Shown here: positions 1-8,001 of the stretch, one piece after another
Numbering within the stretch: the stretch's first letter is position 1
Layout: every line of letters starts with the position of its first letter
Source: an uncultured Bradyrhizobium sp.
Lineage (GTDB): Bacteria > Pseudomonadota > Alphaproteobacteria > Rhizobiales > Xanthobacteraceae
Assembly (NCBI RefSeq): GCF_936943645.1
Contig: NZ_CAKZJO010000083.1
Location: 62,001-126,000, forward strand
Reading direction: 5' to 3'
DNA length: 64,000 nucleotides
The notes under the pieces: model-generated
Told to the model about the DNA's origin: nothing
The model's input: only the letters and a program-made list of their open reading frames with translations
Database searches by the model: none
Made by a program: the position numbers and the translations under genes

Positions 1-590
1 CCACGGGATGCAAATTTTTTCAGTTGGGAATCCTTCAGGACTCACTGATACTTGCCCCCACAACAGGCGCGGCGAAGACCCCTGTTATCCCCCACAATCC
101 ACCATATTTAGTATTTGATTCAGGAACCCGCACTAGTTCTTGACGGGCGCAACGGAGAGTCCTAGCTTCCGATCCGTTCGGCGCGAGTGAGTTTGCGTCC
201 CGCCGGCACTCCCCCAAAGGGCACCGCAAATTTCAGCTCCGCCGGCCAGCCAAAGGCAGCGGATGAGGGCTTGTCTGTCCTCGAAAGGCGGACTCTTCGG
301 GCGCCAGAACGGGCCGGCAACAGGCTCGGATGGCATCGATAGACGTTGTGACAGTGGGGCGTTGAACGCATGTCGCGCACATCCCCTTGGGGGCGGATGG
401 GTGTGGATATGCCGGCGGGATGGATCGATGCACGCATCAACCCATCGCGTCGGGAAAAACAGGGCCGGGTCCACCGGCTGAACTGCGGAGCCTGTCCGGC
501 CGATGGCCGAAGGGGCGCCGCGAAACGAAATGTCGACCCGGCACGCCTGAACGGAGGCGGGACCGGTCAAACTTAGGACGGGGCAAGACG
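1..590. other. Leader region of nrdJ, no gene recognised
   Basis: No convincing gene lies here: the open frames on both strands have no ribosome binding site and no protein-like composition. The stretch contains a candidate NrdR box at 99-114 and two direct copies of CCCCCACAA at 55-63 and 89-97, 34 bp apart. The AT-rich part near 100-120 is the likely promoter zone, which leaves a leader of more than 400 bases before nrdJ. I looked for the conserved B12 box of a cobalamin riboswitch and did not find it. Confidence 0.6.
99..114. promoter_or_regulatory. Candidate NrdR box upstream of nrdJ
   Basis: CCACCATATTTAGTAT matches about 12 of 16 positions of the NrdR consensus (acaCwAtATaTwGTGt), including the central ATAT-type core. 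NrdR is the ATP/dATP-sensing repressor of ribonucleotide reductase genes. Only one clear box is visible where two are usual, and the site is 476 bases from the start codon, so the call is tentative. Confidence 0.4.
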
Positions 591-3500
591 ATGCGGATTG
601 AGCGGCGCCACACCACCCAGGGACAGTCACCTTACGCCGGGATCGAATTCCGGCTGACCACGTCGGAGATTCGCAATCCCGACGGCTCGGTCGTGTTTAA
701 AATGGACGGCGTCGAGGTCCCGACCGAATGGTCGCAGGTCGCCTCCGACGTGCTCGCCCAGAAGTATTTCCGCAAAGCCGGCGTCGCCGCGCGCCTGAAG
801 AAGGTCGAGGAGGAATCCGTCCCCTCCTTCCTGTGGCGCTCCGTGCCCGACACCGAGGCCCTCGCCGCTCTGCCTGAGAAGGAGCGCTATGTCAGCGAGC
901 TCTCGTCGAAGCAGGTGTTCGACCGCCTCGCCGGCTGCTGGACCTATTGGGGCTGGAAGGGCAAGTACTTCTCGTCCGACGAGGACGCCCAGGCCTTCTA
1001 CGACGAGCTCCGCTACATGCTCGCCATGCAGATGGTCGCGCCGAACTCGCCGCAATGGTTCAACACCGGCCTGCATTGGGCCTATGGCATCGACGGCCCC
1101 GGCCAGGGCCACTATTACGTCGACCCCTTCACCGGCAAGCTGACCAAGTCCAAGTCCGCCTACGAGCATCCGCAGCCGCATGCCTGCTTCATCCAGGGCG
1201 TCGGTGACGACCTCGTCAACGAAGGCGGCATCATGGACCTCTGGGTCCGCGAAGCCCGCCTGTTCAAATACGGCTCCGGCACCGGCTCCAACTTCTCGCG
1301 CCTGCGCGGCGAAGGCGAGAAGCTGTCGGGTGGCGGCCGCTCCTCCGGCCTGATGAGCTTCCTCAAGATCGGCGACCGCGCCGCCGGCGCGATCAAGTCG
1401 GGCGGCACCACGCGCCGCGCCGCCAAGATGGTCGTCGTCGACGTCGATCACCCCGATATCGAGACCTATATCGACTGGAAGGTGAAGGAGGAGCAGAAGG
1501 TTGCCGCCCTCGTCACGGGATCCAAGATCAACCAGAAGCACCTCAAGCTGGTGCTCAAGGCCTGCGTGAACTGCGAAGGCTCGGGCGATGATTGCTTCGA
1601 CCCCGAGAAGAACCCTGCCCTGCGCCGCGAGATCAAGCTCGCGCGCCGCAGCCTCGTGCCTGACAATTACATCAAGCGCGTCATCCAGTTCGCCAAGCAG
1701 GGCTACAAGGACATCCAGTTCGACACCTACGACACCGACTGGGACAGCGAAGCCTACCTCACCGTCTCCGGCCAGAACTCCAACAACTCGGTCTCGCTGA
1801 AGGACGACTTCCTGCGCGCGGTCGAGACCGACGGCGACTGGAATCTGAACGCCCGCACCTCCAAGAAGGTGACGAAGACGCTGAAGGCGCGCGACCTCTG
1901 GGAAAAAATCGGTTACGCCGCCTGGGCGTCGGCCGACCCGGGCCTGCACTTCAACACCACCATGAACGACTGGCACACCTGCAAGGCGTCCGGCGACATC
2001 CGCGCGTCGAACCCGTGCTCGGAATACATGTTCCTGGACGACACGGCGTGCAACCTCGCCTCCGCCAATTTGCTGACCTTCTACAACACCGAGACCAAGC
2101 AGTTCGACGTCAGGGGTTATGAGCACCTGTGCCAGCTCTGGACCATCGTGCTCGAAATCTCGGTGATGATGGCGCAGTTCCCGTCGAAGGCGATCGCCGA
2201 GCTCTCCTACGAGTTCCGCACGCTCGGCCTCGGCTACGCCAATATCGGCGGCCTCCTGATGACCATGGGTCTGTCGTATGACAGCAAGGAAGGCCGTGCG
2301 CTCTGCGGCGCGCTGACCGCCGTGATGACGGGCATCACCTACAAGACCTCGGCGGAGATGGCGGCCGAGCTCGGCACCTTCCCCGGCTACAAGAAGAACG
2401 CCGCGCACATGCTGCGCGTCATCCGCAATCACCGCCGCGCCGCGCACGGTGAGACCTCCGGCTACGAGGCGCTCAGCGTCAACCCGGTGCCGCTCGACCA
2501 CGCCTCCTGCCCGCAAGCCGACATCGTCGAGCGGGCGAAGCTGGCCTGGGATGCGGCGCTCGCGCTCGGCGAGCAGCACGGCTATCGCAACGCCCAGACC
2601 ACGGTGATCGCGCCGACCGGCACGATCGGCCTGGTCATGGATTGCGACACCACCGGCATCGAGCCCGACTTCGCGCTGGTGAAGTTCAAGAAGCTCGCCG
2701 GCGGCGGCTACTTCAAGATCATCAACCGTGCGGTGCCCGCGGCGCTGCGCGCGCTCGGTTATCGCGAGAGCGAGATCGCCGAGATCGAGGCCTACGCCGT
2801 CGGCCACGGCTCGCTGTCCAACGCGCCGGGCATCAACGCCTCCACACTGAAGTCCAAGGGCTTCACGGATGAGGCCATCGCCAAGGTCGAGAAGGCGCTT
2901 CCGACTGCCTTCGACATCAAGTTCGCCTTCAACAAGTGGACCTTTGGCGAGGACTTCATCCGCGACCAGCTCGGCATCGGCGCTGAAGCCATTGCGGCGC
3001 CGGGCTTCGACCTGCTCCAGGCCGTCGGCTTCACCAAGCGCGAGATCGAGGCGGCCAACGTCCACATCTGCGGCGCGATGACGGTGGAAGGTGCCCCGCA
3101 CCTCAAGGCCGAGCACTATCCGGTGTTCGACTGCGCCAATCCCTGCGGCAAGATCGGCAAGCGTTATCTGTCGGTCGAGAGCCACATCCGCATGATGGCG
3201 GCGGCCCAGCCCTTCATCTCGGGCGCGATCTCCAAGACCATCAACATGCCGAACGACGCCACGGTGGAGGACTGCAAGTCCGCCTACATGCTTTCGTGGA
3301 AACTCGCTTTGAAAGCCAACGCGCTCTATCGCGACGGCTCCAAGCTCAGCCAGCCGCTCAACTCGCAGCTCATCAGCGACGATGAGGACGAGGACGATGC
3401 GGTCGACCATCTCTACGAGAAGCCGATGGCGGCCCGTACCGCCCAGGTCTCGGAGAAGATCGTCGAGAAGCTGGTCGAGCGCATCATCGTGATGCGCGAG

Positions 3501-4343
3501 CGCGAGAAGATGCCTGACCGACGCAAGGGCTACACCCAGAAGGCCGTCGTCGGCGGCCACAAGGTGTATCTGCGCACCGGCGAATATGACGACGGCCGTC
3601 TCGGCGAGATCTTCATCGACATGCACAAGGAAGGCGCCGCGCTCCGCTCCTTCATCAACAATTTTGCGATCGCGGTCTCCCTCGGTCTGCAATACGGCGT
3701 GCCGCTCGACGAGTATGTCGACGCCTTCACCTTCACCCGCTTCGAGCCGGCGGGCCCCGTGCAGGGCAACGACAGCATCAAGTACGCGACCTCGATCCTC
3801 GACTATGTCTTCCGCGAGCTCGCGGTGAGCTACATGTCGCGCTTCGACCTCGCCCATGTCGATCCCAACGAGACCGGCTTCGACGCGCTCGGCAAGGGCG
3901 TCGAGGAAGGCAAGGAGCCGGACGAGGACGGCGGCCACCACGCCACCCGCCTGGTCTCGCGCGGCCTCACCCGCTCGCGGACCGACAACCTCGTCGTGAT
4001 GCGCGGCGGCTCGAACATAGCCGAACTCGCGAAGACTTCGGATGGACCACGTATGGGCTTCTCTCCCCCGGAAGCGCGATCCGAGGCGGTTGTCGAAGGA
4101 GCTATAGCGCTTAAGCAGGAAGTGCATCACGACCTCTCCCCGACGGAGAAGCTGGAAGCGCTGCAGTGGAGCAAGGCCGGAAGCGCCGCTACCGCAGCCC
4201 CCACCAAGGCCGAACGCAGGGCCGAAGCGAAGGCTAAGGGCTACGAAGGCGAGATGTGCTCCGAATGTGGCAATTTCACCCTGGTCCGCAACGGCACGTG
4301 TATGAAGTGCGACACCTGCGGAAGCACGACCGGATGTAGCTGA
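591..4343 (+). CDS. nrdJ: Vitamin B12-dependent (class II) ribonucleotide reductase
   Basis: Reduces ribonucleotides to deoxyribonucleotides in the cytosol using adenosylcobalamin, so it needs neither oxygen nor a radical-generating subunit. The 1250 residues match the long proteobacterial form. Visible signatures are N474-P-C476-S-E478, the APTGTIGL loop near 674-681 and a C-terminal zinc ribbon (C1223, C1226, C1240, C1243) with two further cysteines, C1237 and C1249, that could serve as the redox relay. I chose ATG 591 because the family-like N-terminus begins there; an in-frame ATG at 387 would add 68 residues of leader-like sequence. No intein interrupts it. The last ~110 codons (from about 4011) use rarer codons such as ATA, CGA, GGA and CTT than the rest. 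A peptidase gene follows after 12 bp. Confidence 0.97.
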   Translation: MRIERRHTTQGQSPYAGIEFRLTTSEIRNPDGSVVFKMDGVEVPTEWSQVASDVLAQKYFRKAGVAARLKKVEEESVPSFLWRSVPDTEALAALPEKERYVSELSSKQVFDRLAGCWTYWGWKGKYFSSDEDAQAFYDELRYMLAMQMVAPNSPQWFNTGLHWAYGIDGPGQGHYYVDPFTGKLTKSKSAYEHPQPHACFIQGVGDDLVNEGGIMDLWVREARLFKYGSGTGSNFSRLRGEGEKLSGGGRSSGLMSFLKIGDRAAGAIKSGGTTRRAAKMVVVDVDHPDIETYIDWKVKEEQKVAALVTGSKINQKHLKLVLKACVNCEGSGDDCFDPEKNPALRREIKLARRSLVPDNYIKRVIQFAKQGYKDIQFDTYDTDWDSEAYLTVSGQNSNNSVSLKDDFLRAVETDGDWNLNARTSKKVTKTLKARDLWEKIGYAAWASADPGLHFNTTMNDWHTCKASGDIRASNPCSEYMFLDDTACNLASANLLTFYNTETKQFDVRGYEHLCQLWTIVLEISVMMAQFPSKAIAELSYEFRTLGLGYANIGGLLMTMGLSYDSKEGRALCGALTAVMTGITYKTSAEMAAELGTFPGYKKNAAHMLRVIRNHRRAAHGETSGYEALSVNPVPLDHASCPQADIVERAKLAWDAALALGEQHGYRNAQTTVIAPTGTIGLVMDCDTTGIEPDFALVKFKKLAGGGYFKIINRAVPAALRALGYRESEIAEIEAYAVGHGSLSNAPGINASTLKSKGFTDEAIAKVEKALPTAFDIKFAFNKWTFGEDFIRDQLGIGAEAIAAPGFDLLQAVGFTKREIEAANVHICGAMTVEGAPHLKAEHYPVFDCANPCGKIGKRYLSVESHIRMMAAAQPFISGAISKTINMPNDATVEDCKSAYMLSWKLALKANALYRDGSKLSQPLNSQLISDDEDEDDAVDHLYEKPMAARTAQVSEKIVEKLVERIIVMREREKMPDRRKGYTQKAVVGGHKVYLRTGEYDDGRLGEIFIDMHKEGAALRSFINNFAIAVSLGLQYGVPLDEYVDAFTFTRFEPAGPVQGNDSIKYATSILDYVFRELAVSYMSRFDLAHVDPNETGFDALGKGVEEGKEPDEDGGHHATRLVSRGLTRSRTDNLVVMRGGSNIAELAKTSDGPRMGFSPPEARSEAVVEGAIALKQEVHHDLSPTEKLEALQWSKAGSAATAAPTKAERRAEAKAKGYEGEMCSECGNFTLVRNGTCMKCDTCGSTTGCS

Positions 4344-4355
4344 GGCATCTCAAGC

Positions 4356-5018
4356 ATGGCGCTCCGCGATCACAAAGTCCGGCATCAATCTCGCGAGCAT
4401 ATCGCACGCGTAGCATTGTTCTGGTGGTTGATCGCGGACCGTCGCGGCGGCAATAGCTTCAACATCTGCTCATTTGTGCTGCAAGTCCTTGCCAAACGGC
4501 TTCGCGGCAAGGGCAAACTACAGATAGAATTTTATAGTCCCGAGGATTTACCCGAGGGCGCTTGCGTCACGTTCAATCCCCTAACCTTGCACATCGTGAA
4601 GCGGATTTGGGACGACGCCGGCGCGGGTGAAACATATGCACGCTTCATAGTGGCTCATGAAATCGGGCATATCTTATTACACGATGGACTCGCCGTCGCA
4701 TTTTCCAATGACAACGAAGCCGTTCTCAAATTCGTCGAGGAGGAAGAATCTGCTGAGGCCCAAGCAAATGCCTTCGCAGACCTATTTCTTGCGCCGGATC
4801 ACGTGGTGCTCCGCTTGCGTGAACAAGATACCATTGCGGGTCTTTGCGTCGTAAGCGACGCGGTGGCAAAGCGCCGCTTGAAAGATGCACTGGCCACCAA
4901 GCATCCGCTATTCCCTCAGTATACGGGAGACGCTTGCGACAAATGCCGCAGCTTTACGTTGCTTCATATCGGAGTTCTGCTGAAGTGCGACGAGTGCGGC
5001 GACGTCACCGAGACGTAG
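4356..5018 (+). CDS. ImmA/IrrE-type metallopeptidase with NrdJ-like zinc ribbon tail
   Basis: Predicted cytosolic zinc peptidase of the ImmA/IrrE (DUF955) group, 220 residues. H101-E-I-G-H105 is the HExxH motif and E134, in the EAQANAFA helix, is the likely third zinc ligand. Family members such as ImmA and PprI/IrrE cleave repressors in response to DNA damage. The C-terminus (C194, C197, C211, C214) aligns with the last 31 residues of NrdJ, sharing Y, G, the four cysteines, FTL, KCD and CG, but lacks the two extra NrdJ cysteines. It starts 12 bp after the nrdJ stop, with GAGG about ten bases upstream, so co-transcription is likely. Codon use is AT-richer than in most of nrdJ. Peptidase activity and any NrdJ link are inferences. 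No helix-turn-helix domain was recognised. Confidence 0.85.
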   Translation: MALRDHKVRHQSREHIARVALFWWLIADRRGGNSFNICSFVLQVLAKRLRGKGKLQIEFYSPEDLPEGACVTFNPLTLHIVKRIWDDAGAGETYARFIVAHEIGHILLHDGLAVAFSNDNEAVLKFVEEEESAEAQANAFADLFLAPDHVVLRLREQDTIAGLCVVSDAVAKRRLKDALATKHPLFPQYTGDACDKCRSFTLLHIGVLLKCDECGDVTET

Positions 5019-5123
5019 GCGTCTAAGAAAACAAAGTCGTGGGAAAGCAGCAGACCGTTGCCACCACATCGAATCACGGCGATTAAATTTTCAGTTGGTA
5101 CGGCGATTCGAGTTCTAGAGACA

Positions 5124-5151
5124 CCAATGCCGAGGCGCGCCTCGGCATTGG
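5124..5151. other. 28-bp perfect palindrome after the nrdJ-peptidase unit
   Basis: Fourteen bases starting CCAATGCCGAGGCG are followed at once by their exact reverse complement with no loop. In RNA this would give a strong stem, but no U-tract follows, so it is not a typical intrinsic terminator. It lies 105 bases after the peptidase stop and 135 before the next gene. It could be a transcript end, a protein-binding site or an extruding element. Confidence 0.6.
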
Positions 5152-5286
5152 GCCCGTGAAGACCAGCTAAGGTACTTACGGGGACGTCGAGAAAGCAAAG
5201 CTTCCTCTCCGTGGCACGAGCAGTTAAGCGATTCTTTCTTCGGGCGTCTAGCGGAGCCTTAGCGTTTTCTACAACGAGGTTTGGAG

Positions 5287-5529
5287 ATGAGCGGCAAGAA
5301 AGACTATCACGTTGTTCCCAACGGAGATCGCGGTGGCTGGGACATAAAGCGAGAAGGTGCTGAACGTTCCAGTGGTCATTTTGATCGAAAGAGCGAGGCT
5401 ATGGAGCGTGGGCGCGAGCTTGCTCGCGAGCACAGAACTGAGCTGGTGGAGCACGGCCGGAACGGCAGAATCCAAGACAGCGACAGTTATGGCAACGACC
5501 CCAATCCTCCGAGGGACAAGAAACACTAG
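5287..5529 (+). CDS. DUF2188-like small protein
   Basis: An 80-residue soluble protein of unknown function. The pattern YHVVPNGDRGGWDIKREG, then a basic/acidic helix with alternating Lys, Arg and Glu, and an ending around SDSYGNDPNPP fits DUF2188, a family of short proteins found in many bacteria. The ATG at 5287 is chosen because GAGG lies seven bases upstream; a TTG two codons earlier would be too close to that site. It stands alone between the peptidase gene and a repeat element, with about 250 bp of non-coding DNA on its 5' side. Confidence 0.75.
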   Translation: MSGKKDYHVVPNGDRGGWDIKREGAERSSGHFDRKSEAMERGRELAREHRTELVEHGRNGRIQDSDSYGNDPNPPRDKKH

Positions 5530-5866
5530 CCAAAACCAATAAGCGTAGCGAAGCTTCGGGCCGCATTGCGCATTGCTACCCAGGTATCGCTACGTCTGCG
5601 CTAGCATTAGCTCGTAGGATGAACAGAAGAGCACTTGCGAAACCCATCATTTTCGAAGCAATCGATGGGTTTCGCTTCTCTCACCCCATCCGACGAGCTG
5701 TCATCGTGTTGCTCAATGCGCGATATTGTCCCGCGGACCGGTAGCTAGTGGGAATGAGTAGATTGCTTGTGGACCCCATCAATCGATGCTCGGTCACGAT
5801 GGGCTGCTCCTCTCTGCCTAGCCTACGCTCTGCCGGTCAATTCAAGTCAGGACAAGGCGAGATGGC
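5530..5866. other. Intergenic stretch with a palindromic repeat
   Basis: No gene is supported here. The middle of the stretch (5609-5699) is an imperfect inverted repeat listed separately. The remainder shows no terminator with a U-tract and no obvious promoter motif. Confidence 0.6.
5609..5699. repeat. Palindromic intergenic repeat, GTAGGATG family, copy 1
   Basis: The ends AGCTCGTAGGATG and CCATCCGACGAGCT are inverted copies, and an inner pair GCGAAACCCATC / GATGGGTTTCGC forms a second stem. The same architecture and inner words recur at 7212-7299. Such elements are common between genes in Bradyrhizobium-like genomes and are probably non-coding hairpins. Confidence 0.8.
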
Positions 5867-6538
5867 ATGAAGTGTCCTCATTGCACCATTCATTTCCATG
5901 AAAACTGGTTTGCGGACTATCTCCGACGCGGGCAGGACTTGTTGAGAGACAAGTTGGGCGACGCTGCCGGTGCGTGGATGTACCGCAACTGCGTTTGTCC
6001 GGAATGCTCTGAAGTGACTATCGAAGTCACTATCGGCGCAAATCGGGAACCACTTGGGCCATGGCGTCAAATTTTTCCGATAGGTGCGAACCGAGGTCCA
6101 GTACCCGCCGAAGTGCCAGCGAATATCTCCAGCGACTACGTGGAGGCGTGCAATGTTCTTTCGATCAGTTCGAAAGCCTCCGCGGCCCTCTCGCGGCGCT
6201 GCCTTCAGAACATATTGCGCGCCACCGGCTACAAGAACAAAGACTTAGCTCGTGAGATCGAGCAGTTGCTTGACGAGGACGATCCAAAGAAGGCGCTGCC
6301 AAGCAGACTCCGCGAAACGATCGATGCGATCCGCAACTTTGGCAATTTTTCGGCTCATCCCATTGACGACAAGACCACCCTGCAGCTGATCGAGGTCGAA
6401 CCGCATGAGGCGGAGTGGTGTCTCGAGGTAATTGAAGAGCTATTCGACCACTTTTACGTCGGCCCAGCGCTTGCGGCGGCAAAAAAGGCCTCGCTTAATG
6501 CGAAGCTCAAGGCCGGGGGAAAACCTGCTGCGAAGTAG
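5867..6538 (+). CDS. DUF4145-like protein with N-terminal zinc finger
   Basis: A 223-residue protein. C3-x2-C6 and C44-x2-C47 form an N-terminal zinc knuckle. The C-terminal half carries the DUF4145 hallmarks: a helix with SRRCLQNIL, then LRETIDAIRNFGNFSAHP with the conserved NxSAHP-type turn, and a final helix with EAEWCLEVIEELFDHFYV. DUF4145 occurs alone or fused to restriction and other defence proteins; its biochemical role is unclear to me. Codon use is AT-richer than the core genome. The ATG at 5867 follows AAGGCGAG, a good ribosome binding site. The gene is isolated, with no operon partner. Confidence 0.8.
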   Translation: MKCPHCTIHFHENWFADYLRRGQDLLRDKLGDAAGAWMYRNCVCPECSEVTIEVTIGANREPLGPWRQIFPIGANRGPVPAEVPANISSDYVEACNVLSISSKASAALSRRCLQNILRATGYKNKDLAREIEQLLDEDDPKKALPSRLRETIDAIRNFGNFSAHPIDDKTTLQLIEVEPHEAEWCLEVIEELFDHFYVGPALAAAKKASLNAKLKAGGKPAAK

Positions 6539-6674
6539 GCCCGTAAGATAGGTTGGGCCCTTTGCTCAACGCATCCTACAAGCCGAATTGCCTTTGCGGT
6601 CGACCTCTTCACCCCTAAACTCCTGATACCACCGGCATGCGTTCCGACGGGCCCGGTAGCAGCGGAGTCATCTT

Positions 6675-7190
6675 ATGCCCAAACCGGAAAGCTTCCCGAT
6701 CGAGATTATCTTCGTTCCCACGAAGCAGAAGAAAGCCCTCAAGCCAGAGACCGTCGCGGAGATCGCGGAAAGCATGCTGGACATCGGACAGCAGACCCCC
6801 ATTTCGGTCAAGCGCGACGGAGACCGCCTCGTCCTGGTCGAGGGACTGCATCGGCTGGAGGCTTGTAAGGCGCTCGGCGAGACGACCATTCTCGGCGTCG
6901 TGGTCACGGCGGAGTTTGCTCAAGCCAAGCCGCAGCTCGCCGAGCGACCCGAGGTCGAGGCCGAGCGCCTCAAGATGGCGCGATTGAAGCAGTTGCGCCT
7001 GGAGAAGGAAGCCGCGGAGGCATCGGCGGCTTCCTTGAGGAGCGCGGGCGCATCGCAGGCGACGCGCACCGGCCCGGCGAAGGGCGTCCGCGACAATGCG
7101 AAGGCGTCGCCCGTCCGGATGGTGAAGGCGAAGCCGAAATCACTGTCGGACTGGATCACGCAGCAGAAGGGCAGCGGCGGCCGCTATTGA
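6675..7190 (+). CDS. Solo ParB/Srx-like domain protein
   Basis: A 171-residue protein. Residues about 8-75 look like a ParB N-terminal (ParB/sulfiredoxin-type) domain: I-V-P-T at the start, ETVAEIAESMLDIGQQTPISV, and the signature EGLHRLEACKALGE with H59-R60, which binds nucleotide in this superfamily. The central HTH and dimerisation domains of chromosomal ParB are absent. The second half is a charged helix (ERLKMARLKQLRLEKEAAEA) and a Lys/Ala/Gly-rich disordered tail. No parA or parS lies nearby, so a partition role is unlikely. It could be a CTPase or nuclease-like regulator; this is inference. Confidence 0.7.
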   Translation: MPKPESFPIEIIFVPTKQKKALKPETVAEIAESMLDIGQQTPISVKRDGDRLVLVEGLHRLEACKALGETTILGVVVTAEFAQAKPQLAERPEVEAERLKMARLKQLRLEKEAAEASAASLRSAGASQATRTGPAKGVRDNAKASPVRMVKAKPKSLSDWITQQKGSGGRY

Positions 7191-7211
7191 TGGCCGGCTT
7201 GTTGCCAGACG

Positions 7212-7299
7212 CAGCTCGTAGGATGGGGTGAGCCCCTCGCGAAACCCATCCTCTGCCCGCGACTGACGATGGGTTTCGCGGCCGCTCTACCCATCTTGC
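7212..7299. repeat. Palindromic intergenic repeat, GTAGGATG family, copy 2
   Basis: It begins AGCTCGTAGGATGGG, contains GCGAAACCCATC and its inverted partner GATGGGTTTCGC, and ends in CTCTACCCATCTTGC. It has the same layout as the element at 5609-5699. It lies between the convergent ends of the ParB-like gene and the AbiEii-like gene. Confidence 0.8.
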
Positions 7300-7314
7300 A
7301 AATCTCGCCCGCCT

Positions 7315-8001
7315 TCATCTTTCGGGAACCAAATCGCGAATCTCCGCAAGTGCCTCAAGCGCAATTGCGCAAGCGCTGTCGATGATCTCCTCTCCCCGCG
7401 GCGTCGCGTTGATCAGGCTTCTCATCTCCGCCTGATACTGGCCTTTCGCCAGGTTCAACCGGCTCAGCGCGGACGACACGACATGGTGGGTGATGGCCGG
7501 ACATCGCGCGATCTCACCCAGCGCCGAACGATCATGCAGATAGATCGCGGCAAGATCGAAGGCGTCGCGCGCCGTGTAGGTCGATGCGCGATAGACCAGC
7601 TTCTTGGTCGCGATTTCCGCAGAGCGCTCCGCCGCGATGAAACGGTCGCCGAATTTCAGCTCATAGGTCGGACTGGCGATGTAGGACGGGGCGTTCAGGA
7701 AATCGATCTCACCGACGTCGCGCAGAATGAGCTTCAGGTATTTGCCCGGCCATTGCCAGCTATCGCACAGCGACTTCGTTACCGGGTTCGTGTTCGGCGC
7801 GAGGTTCTTCAAGTCGGTGCTCGAATCCAGGAAGATGTCGACATCGTAGCTGATGCGATGCCCCAGGATCTGCGCCAACGCGGTGCCGCCGCCGAACGTC
7901 CACGGTCCGCCGCCGCCTTCCAGACTATCGAGCGCGACCAGCGCCTTCTGCAGGAGGTCTTCCCACCGCGAAGGAAGCCATCTCCCTGACCCATCTTTCA
8001 T
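7315..8001 (-). CDS. AbiEii/AbiGii-type nucleotidyltransferase toxin
   Basis: A 228-residue protein with the AbiEii/MenT fold signatures: GGGTAL at 37-42 and HRISYDVDIF at 48-57, with D53 and D55 as metal-binding acids, then the KLVYRASTYTARDAFDLAAI helix. AbiEii proteins are toxin halves of type IV toxin-antitoxin and abortive-infection systems and transfer nucleotides to tRNA. The ATG at 8001 is the only ATG before the first motif and makes the gene overlap the upstream gene by 77 bp, an unusually long overlap. The true start may be an alternative codon further in. The usual AbiEi winged-helix antitoxin is not present. Confidence 0.82.
   Translation of the reverse strand: MKDGSGRWLPSRWEDLLQKALVALDSLEGGGGPWTFGGGTALAQILGHRISYDVDIFLDSSTDLKNLAPNTNPVTKSLCDSWQWPGKYLKLILRDVGEIDFLNAPSYIASPTYELKFGDRFIAAERSAEIATKKLVYRASTYTARDAFDLAAIYLHDRSALGEIARCPAITHHVVSSALSRLNLAKGQYQAEMRSLINATPRGEEIIDSACAIALEALAEIRDLVPER

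Noticed and set aside
1..590. Cobalamin riboswitch in the nrdJ leader
   Set aside because: The B12 box and the peripheral stems of the AdoCbl aptamer were not found, and B12 control of a B12-dependent RNR by repression would be unexpected.
627..4130. A 1167-residue open frame antisense to nrdJ
   Set aside because: It is the reverse frame of a GC-rich gene, has no family signature and no ribosome site; nrdJ on the other strand is certain.
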